Source: Parascedosporium putredinis
Taxonomy: Eukaryota; Ascomycota; Sordariomycetes; Microascales; Microascaceae
NCBI GenBank assembly: GCA_949357655.1
Contig: CASHTG010000010.1
Location: 186,001-250,000, forward strand
Direction: 5' to 3'
Length of the DNA: 64,000 bases
The notes beneath the pieces are model-generated. The model was not told where the DNA came from and made no database searches. It was given only the letters and a program-made list of their open reading frames with translations. A program made the position numbers and the translations under genes. Shown here in pieces: positions 23,382 through 34,208 of the stretch (position 1 is its first letter; the number at the start of each line of letters is the position of its first letter).

Positions 23382-23640
23382 TCAATTTTCACCTTTATCT
23401 ATGTAAATTACCCTCTCCGCACTGAACTCATATCCACCATTATCCTTAATTCCACTAATTGAAATGTCCATGCCTAGAAGGACATAACCACGTTGATTGC
23501 TAATTACAGTTAGGCCGCCTTTCTTAACTTCTATCGAAAAGTGGGTATGTCCGTAGATCCAATATTTAACTTGACTCCAGTCTCCCGAGGCCAAGAGATC
23601 AGTAGCAATGCTCTAGTCAAAGGACTACCCCTTTGTATTG
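23382..23640 (-). pseudogene. Calcineurin-like metallophosphoesterase, C-terminal fragment
   Basis: The minus strand reads DWSQVKYWIYGHTHFSIEVK, then GLTVISNQRGYVLLG. YGHTHF is the last metal-binding motif (GHxH) of calcineurin-like phosphoesterases, and SNQRGY is the usual element that follows. Upstream, a further dozen residues (IATDLLASG) can be followed before stops, and no N-terminal metal motifs are found. It is a relic of a larger gene. The C-terminal 35 residues after SNQRGY are AT-rich and diverged. Confidence 0.65.
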
Positions 23641-25320
23641 AACAGAGCGAAATATGGGGGAAAATGCTGTTCGTATTCGCTGCTTGGATCCCCTCCTTGG
23701 GATCCGTTTCTATGGGAAATATCTACAGTATATATAGATCAGAACGGGTTCCGTTCTAGGGTCCATTTGGATATCTGTATATCCGATATCCAGATCTGCC
23801 GGATAGCCCATATTGGCGTCAAACGCTATTATGGTTCCGTATCCTTGCCAACAGCAGACCCCGGGACGAAGATACTACATCCCATCTTCGGTGTGTACTT
23901 CCCCATGTCAAGCTCAAGGAATCTCTCAGATAGCGCTAGACACACCCAAGCTGTAGGATGTATGACGTAATGCGGTCCATTTAATCACGTAACAGGACTG
24001 CGTCAGCTCCTGGCCTTGTGCGATCCTGGGCGGCTATCCCTCATCTTAAAAAAGTTAACCTGTCCATCTTCAGTCTTAAAAATGGCCTTTCACCCAAGGA
24101 CCCCTAAGTGTGAATCTGCCTCCAAGTCTGGTGGCGGACCCGAGTTCCGTATTTTGGGGGTTCTGTGTTGAGCTTCTGCTATCTAGTAGCACGTTGCCAA
24201 ACAATGGGTAAGCGGGGGAATGAATAAACCTCCATGTTCCACTTCGCCCTGCTTGACACATCTATAAGAATATATATTAGTTAGGGGCAGTGAGGATACC
24301 TGTGGGCGGAGCGGGATGGAACAAAGAGGGTGGCCGAGGCCCGGCGCGTCATTGACTCGCAATAATTCTGCCTCGGGCGCGCTGGCGTCTTGTTCAACTT
24401 AACATGCACTTTCCCCTATTGTAATCTTCCTTGCCTCTAGGAGAGGTGCTGCTGTGGCCACCGGTTAAAGCACTCATGGCGCGCTGTGCCTTCCATCTAC
24501 GAAGTCTCCTTTCTCAATCATACGGCTGGTACATGGCGAATCACATCAAGCTCACTCTGCAGTAGCCATGGGCGTCCACAAGCCCTAGCGAAGGGAGCCT
24601 CGTGCGAAGCGCAGCCTGTCTGCCACTCACTGCATCCATTCGCTTTTCTCTCCCTAAGCCTGTATGAACCGATATGAGTGGGGAGGGTCACTCTTTCTCA
24701 GTCAATGCCTTCGCAGGTTAGAGTTGAGGCCTCCGCGTGCCCACTTGTATCTCTAGCGGTTGGCGGAGTGCCTTTGCCCTCCTTGAGGTCACTATATGAC
24801 CTTGCACTGCCTGATCCTCTGCTCGCTATGATAAGGCCTCACACTGACTCATACTGCCTCTTCCTCGTAGTCAACTACACGTCATCTCTCTCCAAGCCCA
24901 GAGTGACCATGCTGCCCACCCTCGAGGGTTGCGATAGGGCGCGACAGGGCGTCAATCTACCTTACGGTCTCGTATAGAGGAAGGGTACGTCAGCGGCCAA
25001 GAGAGCAGGCCAGCCAAAGTAGATCTAAGGTCAGAATATCGGAAAGTTTTAGTCAGGGGTAGTCTAGATAGAGCTAGGATAACGAAGTCACTAGCAGTAG
25101 TGTGGCCAGTTGATATAAGACACTAATATAGCCCTGAGTTAGATATAATAAGTGATTATATATAAAGACTAGCTAGGCCTTCTTACGCACCCCTTCTCAC
25201 TTAACTATTTATCCACCTCCTTAACCTGAGTAGAATATATATTTCGCCGATTAACCCTTAGTTTGACCCTATAACCCCTCTATAATATCTTGCGAGTTTA
25301 CAAACTAGTTTCACCTTATA
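23641..25320. other. Accessory DNA without supported genes
   Basis: Mixed composition. From about 25020 the sequence becomes rich in TA steps, as in mildly RIP-affected DNA. Open frames here are short and unrecognised. Confidence 0.4.
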
Positions 25321-25841
25321 GCCCTATTCTCAACTATCCTCTCTTTCGCTATCGCCACCCTCAACTCAGCTAACGCGCGCTTCGCTGTTATTTTACGAGA
25401 CCGAGCGAGAGCCGACAATATCAATACTATCGACAGCATCTTGCATAGTGAGTTTCAATCGCTCTAAAACAGAGTTCTCACTAATACAGTAATTACAGCT
25501 ATCTTCACCACTGCATTCGCCATTTTTGGAGCTGTGACGACTATATTCCACCTAAAGCGAAAGAGCAATGACATCTTATCATACCAGGTAGTTCAGACCA
25601 TCTTAGCTATGTTCCTAATTATAATGGGGGCTATCTCGCCGACCAAGTCCACAGCTTCTAGACCTCCTTTAAAAAGTTCGCCGGCGACGCCCGCATCCCT
25701 TACTACGACATGATATACTATAGAAGTGTCATCCAGGCGGGCTATAGATATATCTTAATCTTCCTCCAACTTGCAGTCGTTACAGTCAATCATTACAAGC
25801 AGAAGAATAAGCTGGTTGAGGTAGCTGCAGGGGGTCCCTAG
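25321..25841 (+). pseudogene. Relic of a multi-pass membrane protein gene
   Basis: A frame from 25321 reads FSTILSFAIATLNSANARF, then a hydrophilic stretch, a TAA stop, then VITAIFTTAFAIFGAVTTIF, YQVVQTILAMFLIIMGAI and, after a frame change in an A run near 25671-25675, YYDMIYYRSVIQAGYRYILI. It ends at 25841. The spacing suggests a four-helix membrane protein. The single stop (after EFQSL) would be CAA in a functional copy, that is C to T in a CpA context, as RIP makes. Expression is unlikely as it stands. The family is not recognised. Confidence 0.5.
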
Positions 25842-26140
25842 AGACATATAACAGAAATGAGTCAACAGAGCTACCTAGCGCAGTTTAACGGGAGGCAGCG
25901 TGGGAGATTTCTACAGTACTCATAGTTGCCAGATCCGAGATCCGTCAGGGGCTCTATTCTAGGTTCGGATATGACAGGTAACGTTAGCTAACCCTAATCT
26001 TACCCTTAATATACTGAAACCATAGTCGACTGAAATTTCTCCAAACCTAACCCCGATCCGGTCCAATCCGCCCACATAGTCTTCTAGAATAAGGGGTGGT
26101 ATGATGGGCAGGATTTCGGGGTGAAGGGTATCCGTTAATT
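25842..26140. other. Intergenic region
   Basis: TA-rich stretches; nothing recognised. Confidence 0.4.
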
Positions 26141-26479
26141 ATGGATGTACAGCATGCGGCACGCGGAGAAGCTTCCGGGAAAAGGGTGAAGAAGGTTAGC
26201 GATACCGCAGCGAACCCGGTCTACAAAGAAAACCCCAGGGCCTTGAGAGAATTAGCTCAAATTGCGTTCAACATCGGATTTGAGTCAAAGAAAATCAAGA
26301 ACATACTGGAAAAGTCTGTAGACAGCATCGTTGCCCAGAATGCGCTACTTGAGGCGCGGCCTATGGGGAGTTTTTCTTATGACAGTTCTGAATTTGATCT
26401 TCTCAAGGATAGGATTGTTCGCTGCTTTCAAGCCGCAAAGAGGATCGAAACTGCAGTAAATTCCACAGGGATTGTTTAA
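26141..26479 (+). CDS. Hypothetical small helical protein
   Basis: An ATG-initiated frame of 112 codons. The first 30 residues are polar and basic (ASGKRVKKVSDTAANPVY); the rest looks like three amphipathic helices (RALRELAQIAFNIGFESKKI, ILEKSVDSIVAQNALLEA, LLKDRIVRCFQAAKRIETA). The composition is protein-like and unlike the surrounding TA-rich DNA, but no family is recognised and no splice sites were identified. It may be one exon of a larger or broken gene. Confidence 0.35.
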   Translation: MDVQHAARGEASGKRVKKVSDTAANPVYKENPRALRELAQIAFNIGFESKKIKNILEKSVDSIVAQNALLEARPMGSFSYDSSEFDLLKDRIVRCFQAAKRIETAVNSTGIV

Positions 26480-27186
26480 CAAGTCAGATGGATTACATGC
26501 GACCACCGACTGCTCCCTGAGCCCGCGCCGCACCTGTGCCACAAGCTTCTGAATGTGACCCCGGTTGTCCGTCCACGCAGCCCAGTTCTCCACCACTCAA
26601 CGAGCCCTATCTCTGAGAGACAGCTCGCCGAATGCCTGAAGAGGCCCTCGATGTTCTCGGCGAAAATCGAGACATCCTTATGGGAAGGGAGCGCAAACAA
26701 GGGAAACTGGGAAATAGCCCGCTTTCCACGCTACCCCTTCTTAAATAGGCATAGGTTTAACCCCCTGCCGCGTCTGAACAACTGGCTGCCCCTAGCAGCA
26801 AGGAAGAATGAGACCCCAGCGGGGAGAGACCTGGCAATGAGTCACTTGACGTCTCGCACGGTGACTCGGGGCCTTTCCTGCGTACTGTACTTGCGGTTCG
26901 GGTCTTCTGCCAAAGGACCAGGATGATACAGGAAATCCTGAAACGTAATAACTAGTAAAAAGAAAAGATTGACTGATTACAAGAACGGGAAAACGGCTCC
27001 CGTTCCCCTGGCAAACTAGCGCGGATTTTTCCGGGCGTTTTGGTCCTCGACTCCGTCCCCTCCGCAACTCGTCGGATTTTAGCATCGCTTGCGCCAAACC
27101 TAGGAATGGGCCTTGGATTGTCGAGTTCGAGTGTTCCACCGATAGTTCGAATAAGCCATGCTGATTGCAGTGCTGATGCTTCAATT
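26480..27186. other. Region with coding-like minus-strand stretches
   Basis: On the minus strand, short stretches such as SIFAENIEGLFRHSASCL and WAAWTDNRGHIQKLVAQVRR read like protein but lie in different frames and cannot be joined. Possibly a decayed gene. Confidence 0.3.
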
Positions 27187-27874
27187 TGACTTGACTGCGA
27201 TGAATTAGGTACCAAAGAGGCGTCCAAAAATACCTGGTGGTGGTGGTATGGGCGTTTTGACGGCCTTATATGTAATAGGCTTCGTGCGGAGTGCTCCGCA
27301 CCTCAAGCTCCGCACCTCGGGCAGTCACAATGCCACACCACCCCATTTTCATCGGGTGGGTAAAGAAATTATTTTGTCCGGATTTGATAGCGAGAGGGTT
27401 GAATGATGTCCGGCAGGCAATCGAGTATAAATCACCTTCTTTGCTAGAAATCAAAGCTTGCAAATGTTCATTCTTCAACTTGTGCTGAAGGACAAGCTTG
27501 CCTCCTAGTGAGAAAAGAGAAAGCATACAGTCCGCTGATGATTGGCGTGCCAGGAGAAGATGTGATGAACCAATGCAAATCATAGATCGGTCAGACTTTT
27601 GGCTTTTCACATTACTTTCCCAAATGACCTGGCCGTCTAAATCGGTGACGAATAAGGAATTCGCTGTCAAGACGCCTATCTTCTTGTCTCGGGCGGCAAC
27701 ATCGAGGATTGGTGAACTGGACTCCGCTAACCATGAATTGGCGCATAGGTCTATAGGCAAATTTCTAAGTCTGAAGCGGTTCTTCCCTGGAATGGCGAAT
27801 ATTGACATATCTGCAAAACTCGCAAGAAAATACGTCCGGCCTGTGAGTGGCTCAGTGAGGCAATCAAATGGCAT
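27187..27874 (-). CDS. Hypothetical protein, possibly beta-propeller-like
   Basis: ATG at 27874 starts a 202-codon frame with alternating hydrophobic strands and short turns (RTYFLASFADMSIFAIPG, ILDVAARDKKIGVLTANSLF, VTDLDGQVIWES, LLLARQSSADCMLSLFSLGG). The DLDGQVIW-type and LFSLGGKLV-type strand pairs suggest blades of a beta-propeller, but no signature repeat is decisive. The frame stops at 27266. A one-base shift just before the stop continues into ITYKAVKTPIPPPPGIFGR, a proline-rich ending that stops near 27214, which looks more natural than the uncorrected end. The gene may be the terminal part of a larger protein. Function unknown. Confidence 0.42.
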
Positions 27875-28220
27875 AATAATATCGTTATCCGTATTGCGTA
27901 TTCAAGTGTAGGAGTCAAGTGTACTTGAATTGACTACTAAGTGTGATATAGAACTTCCCTCTCTCTAAGGTCCACTTGCTTCCTTATAGCTCACCGAGAT
28001 CCTAGTAATCCGTCGCGCCGATCACCGCGACCTAGTAATCCCAGTGATCCGCCTGCAGGTGGCTTCTATCCGGGTTTACCCTTTTCTGCCGGTGCGTCCT
28101 TTCACCGCCTTCACTAGGCCTTTCGTTCCCCAGCAATTCGTTTGCGGAAATAATCCCTATTGCCCTAAGATTTGTATGGGGCTTGGCGTTCGTTCTGCTA
28201 GGACAAAGCGGAACTGGCAG
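27875..28220. other. Intergenic region
   Basis: Upstream of the possible beta-propeller gene and downstream of the 6-16-like gene. A short imperfect repeat CCTAGTAATCC occurs twice between 28000 and 28040. No gene. Confidence 0.4.
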
Positions 28221-28682
28221 TTAGGAGTTTCCAGGACTCTTTTCGTCTTTATCTCCATCTTCAGGCTCCTTAAAACCAGTAACAGCTGCTGCTGCAGCAG
28301 CAGCGACAACACCAGCGATCTGCACTCCGCCGTTCACAATCCCCGCGCCATATCCAGCCATGCCTGCACTTTGAAAAATGGCAAAGACCCCCGCAGCGAC
28401 GTTTCCTATCGTTGCCTGAATTCCTGCTGCAATAGAGCCTGAAGAAACGCCGAGATCTATGTTAGGTACGCAATATTGCATCAAGAGAGTCCATAGAGAG
28501 CACTCACCTCCTATGATACCTTGGGCTCCAAAACCAGCAACTGCGAGAACCGGGGCGACGACAACACCAGGGATGATCACAGCAGTGGCACCAGCTGCGG
28601 CAAACGCAGATCTAACCGGATTGCCTGAGACCCATTGGGTAGAATTCTGGAGCCAGCTCATTTCTTTCCAACCTGATATCAT
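28221..28682 (-). CDS. Interferon-induced 6-16 (IFI6/IFI27)-like membrane protein
   Basis: ATG at 28682 (or the second at 28661, MSWLQNSTQWVSG). Exon 1 ends with VVVAPVLAVAGFGAQGIIGG. An intron at 28439-28507 (GTGAGT donor, CCTAAC branch, CAG acceptor, 69 nt) leads to GSIAAGIQATIGNVAAGVFA and IFQSAGMAGYGAGIVNGGVQ. The sequence GFGxxGIxxGSxAAxxQAxIGNVxAGxxFAxxQSAGMxGYG is the hallmark of the Ifi-6-16 family: two hydrophobic Gly/Ala-rich helices. In animals these are mitochondrial or ER membrane proteins tied to cell death and antiviral response; fungal members have no established role. The C-terminus is Ala-rich, then acidic. The gene is intact and immediately precedes the AT-rich island. Confidence 0.82.
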   Translation of the reverse strand: MISGWKEMSWLQNSTQWVSGNPVRSAFAAAGATAVIIPGVVVAPVLAVAGFGAQGIIGGECSLWTLLMQYCVPNIDLGVSSGSIAAGIQATIGNVAAGVFAIFQSAGMAGYGAGIVNGGVQIAGVVAAAAAAAVTGFKEPEDGDKDEKSPGNS

Positions 28683-29402
28683 GAAAAGATATCTTGCTTA
28701 ATTTGTATGAAATGGCGGTTAAAACCTTAATTGTGATGTGCTGTACGCTGGCTGCTCAATGTGGGACTGATTGAGTGTGCGACGGGTTGGCTCCTAAAGA
28801 AGTATTTAGATATAAAGATAACCTGGGTGACTCAGCGAAGAATTAAAGTAGCTCAATGGCTAAATTCCCACTAATTAGTCATGTGGTGAAGAGTATATGG
28901 TACGAACTTTCCAGAGCAGTGCGGCGATGGGTAGGAATCTATGTTGAAGGTGGGGGATATCTAATGTCGGTCCGAAGGATCGAAAAACGAAGAACTCTAC
29001 CCGAAGATTGCGGGATATCGACTCGGATAGTTCCATATCCCTGACAGCTCCTCATCTCCGTTCGCGAACTGGACGTGCACGTGACCGGCAGGACTCGGTG
29101 CAATTGGCAGTTTATGAGAAAATAAACCTGGTCTAACCTAACCCACTTCCATCAGCCGTAGGGTTTCCTTCTGAAACTTTATCTGAATTTTGAAGGAGCA
29201 CTAGCACCTTGCCCCACTCGACAGAATGCGGAGACGCTTTGGAGCGCGCGAATCATCATCTGTCACTGTCCCGCCCCCGCCGCGGAAAACTTTCCCTTCT
29301 AGGATTAAGCTCCTATATGATACCTTTATTAAATCCTTATAGCGCCATAAAGCGAGCGTAGGATGAACAGGAATCCCTTGAGAGTCATGCTATTGTCCTT
29401 AA
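28683..29402. other. Intergenic region up to the AT-rich island
   Basis: Promoter region of the 6-16-like gene, then two adjacent perfect palindromes near 29060-29082. From about 29300 the sequence grades into the island. No gene. Confidence 0.4.
29060..29082. repeat. Two adjacent 10-bp perfect palindromes
   Basis: GTTCGCGAAC at 29060-29069 and ACGTGCACGT at 29073-29082, separated by three bases. Confidence 0.6.
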
Positions 29403-29908
29403 TGTCATGAGCGGCCTAGAAGAAGGCCTGAAGGGCAGTGAAACCGGGCAGTAAAAAGGCAAATCCTCAGGTAGCGACCAAACCATAAGGAAAGGACTAT
29501 ATAAAGAGTGAACACAGTCCCAGAAGGACTATACCTTAGGCATCTACAGTCCACTTAAAGACCACACCTATAGTCACTATAGTCCTAAAGGAAACTAGGT
29601 CTATATAGGGAAGTAAGTAGACCTTAGAGGAAAGGAAGTTCTATATCCTTTTTAGTAGTTAATTTAAGTATACTTAACCCCTATATTTAAATATATATTA
29701 TAGATAATAGTATTATTATACTATTTAATTACTTTACTAAGCTACTAATAGGCCTTAACTATTCTAACCCTAATATAACCTAACCTTAAGTAATATAACC
29801 TAATATTAGAATATTATATATTAACTACTTTTATTTAATAAGTAACCTTTTAAATAGTACTAACTATAGTAAGAGATAGATTATCCTCTACTTAAATACC
29901 TTTAGTAA
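29403..29908 (+). mobile_element. LTR (subfamily A) plus leader of a Ty3/Gypsy element, truncated
   Basis: The LTR spans 29403-29818, beginning TGTCATGAGCGGCCTAG and ending GAATATTATA. The leader that follows (29819-29908, including TAAGTAACC and AGTACTAACTA) matches the sequence after the 5' LTR of the complete element at 42022. The first about 230 bases of U3 are largely free of RIP changes, while the R/U5 part is heavily mutated. The U3 differs from that of the complete element, so it is a distinct LTR subfamily. The rest is missing, cut by the next fragment. Confidence 0.75.
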
Positions 29909-30240
29909 TATAATATTTTAATACTAGGATATAGGGCTTAGGGTTAGGTTATATTAAGATTAGAATAGTTAGGCCTATTAGTAGTTTAGTAAGGTAATTA
30001 AATAATATAATAATATTATTATCTATAATATATATTTAAGTATAAAAGTTAAGTATATTTAAATTAACTATTAGAAAAGATATAGAACTTCCTTTCTTCT
30101 AAGGTCTACTTATTTCCTTATATAGACTTTATATATTCTAAGACTAATAGTTCCTTACTATTAGTCTAAAGTAGACTAATATTCTACTCCTATTATTCTA
30201 AAGTAGACTAATACTATTCTATTATTATTCCTTATTAATA
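29909..30240 (-). mobile_element. Partial LTR, reverse orientation
   Basis: Begins with the reverse complement of the LTR end (TATAATATTTTAATACTAGG) and follows the LTR into the TAGTCTACTTT region of U3. It breaks off at about 30240, where the next element starts. Saturated with RIP-type changes. Confidence 0.7.
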
Positions 30241-30255
30241 TTATAAATAGCTTAG

Positions 30256-33200
30256 TATAATATTCTAATACTAAGATATAGGGCTTAAGGTTAAGTTATA
30301 TTAGGGTTAGAATAGTTAGGCCTATTAATAGCTTAGTAAGGTAATTAAATAATATAATAATATTATTATCTATAATATATATTTAAATATAAAAGTTAAG
30401 TATACTTAAATTAACTATTAAAGAGGATCTAAAACTTCTTTTCCTTTAAAGTTTACTTACTTTTTATATAAACTTTATATATTCTAAGACTAATAGTTCT
30501 TTACTATTAGTTTAGAGTAGACTAATATTTTACTTTTATTATTCTAAAATAGACTAATACTATTCTATTATTATTCTTTATTAAGACTAATACCTTATTC
30601 TAGTTAATCTTTATAGGCCTTCTAGGCTAACTACTATATTCCTCTAAATATTATCTTTTTCTACTAATCTAGACTACTTTCTAGCCTATTTCTTAAGCTA
30701 CTTATAATATAATATCTCCCCTCCTTTAGTCTTTATCTTTAAAGACTTTTTATATTCTAAGTTCTATTTTACTATTTTTATCTTATTAGTTAGTTTTAAC
30801 TTCCTTTCTTTTTCCTTTTACTATACTAATATTATAATAAACTATATTTCTAAATATCACTTTTATCTTTTAACTAATATTTATAAAGTTTATAAGGTTA
30901 AAGCTTTAGTTTAATAAATTATTTCTAAAGGTTTAGTTTATAAGAATATATTATACTCTTATTATTACTAGGGAAGACTATATATTACTTCTCTTTAAGC
31001 TCCTCTTATTATTAAGAGTATATTTATCTTAAAAAAATATAATAGTAGTTTAATAACTTCCTCTTATATATCTTCTACTATTTTCCTTCTTCTTCTTTTT
31101 CTAATATATCTTATCTTAGTTACTTATTCCTTTACTACTATTTATAAAGTAGAAGATAACTTTCTAAAGTAAAAGGAGATCTTATAGAAGTTTTAATTTA
31201 GGTTAACTATCTTTATTATTAGTAAGCTTCTCTAAAAGAGAAGAATATAGTATTATTTAAATATAACCTCTAAGGTCTTTATAAAAATAATAAAGTAGAG
31301 GTTATAACCCTAATAATTTAATAAGCTATTAAAAATATATAATCTTTTAGTATTTCTAAGGTTATTAATTAAGATATAATAGGTTTTAACTTTAATATAC
31401 TTAGAGATCTAGGGTTTTTATAAATATTCTTAATAAAATTAAACTAGAAAGTTCTAACTCTTTTAAAATATTAAATAAATTCTTATATATTTTTACTATA
31501 TTTAAAATTTTTTTATTTTACTAAATATTTAATTTTTCTATTATTATTATAGCTAAAGTTAAGGATTTTTCTACTTTTATTTATCCTCTATTAGTTTAAT
31601 TATAATTAACTTTTCTATAAGTATATTATTATATATTAGTTCTAATAATAATATATAAAAGATAAGGTATATAAGTTTTATTATAATTAGTAACTCTAGT
31701 TTATAATTAACTTCTAAATTTTTTATTTAATAATAAATAGTTTTAGTTTTTTATAATTAAGTTTATTATTTAATCTTTTTATAATAATTTAGAGATCTCT
31801 TTTCTTATTTTCTTTTAAAATAAGTAAACCTTACTCCTTTCTTAATAGATTAGTCTTTTAATCTTCTTTTAATTAATATAATTTATTATTTTTTCTTATA
31901 TAAATTTAAGTTCTATTATAAGTTATTAATATAATTTTTTTATTTATTTTACTATTATAATTACTTATTTAGCTATTAATTATTATCTTTATAATTTAAA
32001 CTTTAGTTTTAGTTTAATTTTATAGTTTATATAAAATAATAATATCTTTATATTTTTATATTTACTAATATTATATATATATTATATTAATAATAGGTAT
32101 TTTACTTAGTTATCTTAGTTTTAGTTAATATAATATTATAGATAGGTTTTTATAATTTAGTTAACTTATTTTATTATTTTTTATATTTTAAAGTAGTATA
32201 TTATAAATAATTTATAATATATCTTTAGTAAGTCTATAAGATTTTATTAAAACTTAAAGATAAATATATTTCCTCTATTTATATTAATTTCTTTTAATAG
32301 ATTATAGTTAGCTAATATTATTTATAAAAATAAGTTAATAAACTTTAATATATTTATTATTTCTTTATAAAATATAAAATATATATATCTTATTAGTTTA
32401 TCTATAACTATTATAATATTATTATATTTTTAGTTTATAATAAGGTTTTTTAATTTAAGTAATTTAACTATAAAGTTTATAATTATATTTTATTATAGTA
32501 TTTTAAGTATTAATATAAGTTATAAAAGTCTATATAGTTTATATTTATTTATTTTATTTTTAATATATAAATTTTATCTAGTAACTTCCTCTTATATTAG
32601 TTTCTTAAGGTTTTTAATTATATAGTTATTTAGTATTTTATTTATTATTTTAGTAATACCTAGATATCCTCCTCTTAGAGACTTATATACTATTTATATA
32701 AGGTTTCTTATAAGGTATTCTAATATAGGTTATCTTTAATAGTTATAGTTATCTATAATATTTCCTCTTCTATAGTAATCTTCTATAGTTTATATAGTAG
32801 AATAGCTATATTATAGCTAGTAATTTACTATAAGCTATTATAAGCTTTTATTAATATATTTATAAAATACTATTTTTATCTTATTAGATATTTTCTTAAA
32901 ATAGTTAAATCTTTAGTTAAGTATATTTACTTTTCTATTTTCTATTCTTTTAATATATATAATTTTAAAATTATACTTTAATAATATTTTAGTTTATTTT
33001 ATTTATTATTTATTAAATTCCTTTATTATTATAAAGCTAATAAGGTTTTTATAGTTTAAGAATATACTAATTAAATACTTTACTTTAATAAAATAGTATT
33101 TCTATTTTTTAAAAACTTCTATAATAGCTATTAACTTTTATTAAAGATCTTATATTATACTATAAGTTTATTAAGTTTCTTTAATATAAAGGTTATAGGT

Positions 33201-34135
33201 CTTAATTATCTTTTAAGGTCTTATTATCTAAGTTAGGCTCTAATTATATAGTTAAATATATCTATTTTAACTTTAAATAGTTTATTAAAGTCTATATTAT
33301 AAAATATTAATTATTTATAGATTTTTTTTTTTAAAATATTTCCTACTATTTTTTTCCCTAAATAAACTAGTTTTTATTTTTATAAAGTCTATTAAAGGTT
33401 TTACCTTTTACTATAATCTTATAAGAATTATTAGTAGAAGTTAGTAAAGTTTAAAAACCTTTTATTTCTATTATTATTTATAATATAAGCTAATCTAAGA
33501 TTATTTATATTTTAGATTTTTATATTTATATCTTACTTAGTTTAATAATATAACTAAAGAAATCTACCTCTTATTTATAAAAGAAACTTTTCTTAGGTTC
33601 TATTAATAATTTAACCTTTATAGTTTTTATAATACCTTTTAATATATTCTTTATATTTTTCTAAAATATTAGAGAAGATTAAGATATTATCTAGATATAT
33701 TATAATAAACTAGTTAAAGTATTTTTTAAATATATAGTTAATTATTATTTAAAATATAATAGGTATATTAGTTAACTTAAATAATATAATATAGTATTTA
33801 TAATATCTATACTTTATCTTAAATATTATTTTCTATTTATCTCTTTTCTTAATCTTAATAAGGTTATAAGCTCTTTTTAGGTCTAAAGTTATAAACTATT
33901 TTACTTTCCCTAGTCTATCTTATAGCTTTAAGATTAATAATAAGAGATATCTATTTTTAATAATATTAATATTTAGTTATTAATAGTTAATATATATTTA
34001 GAGTTTTCTATTTTTCTTAAGTATAAAAAGTATTAAGTACTTTATTAGTAATATTAAAAATCTAATAAACCTCTTTTCAATATTTTCTTAGATATATTCT
34101 TATAGTTTTTTTAATTATTCTTAGTTAAAGTTATT
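30256..34135 (-). mobile_element. Ty3/Gypsy chromovirus copy B, truncated
   Basis: The 3' LTR, reversed, spans 30256-30709 (454 bp), followed by the reversed polypurine tract and the pol region read on the minus strand: chromodomain end, integrase, RNase H and reverse transcriptase. The reverse-transcriptase catalytic site (Y-L-D-D, second Asp mutated to Asn) lies at 33686-33697 on the minus strand. The copy ends at about 34135 within the RT region; protease, gag and 5' LTR are absent. No frame is open because TGG and CAA/CAG codons have become stops. Confidence 0.8.
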
Positions 34136-34142
34136 CTTTACC

Positions 34143-34208
34143 TAGAATAATAACTCTTCCCTATTATTCCTTATTTAGAATAATAACTCTTTCCTATTAT
34201 TCCCTATA
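34143..34208. repeat. 33-bp tandem duplication
   Basis: Two near-identical 33-bp units (34143-34175 and 34176-34208), each beginning TAGAATAATAACTCTT, at the junction of copies B and C. The duplicated sequence resembles the U3 end region. Confidence 0.7.
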
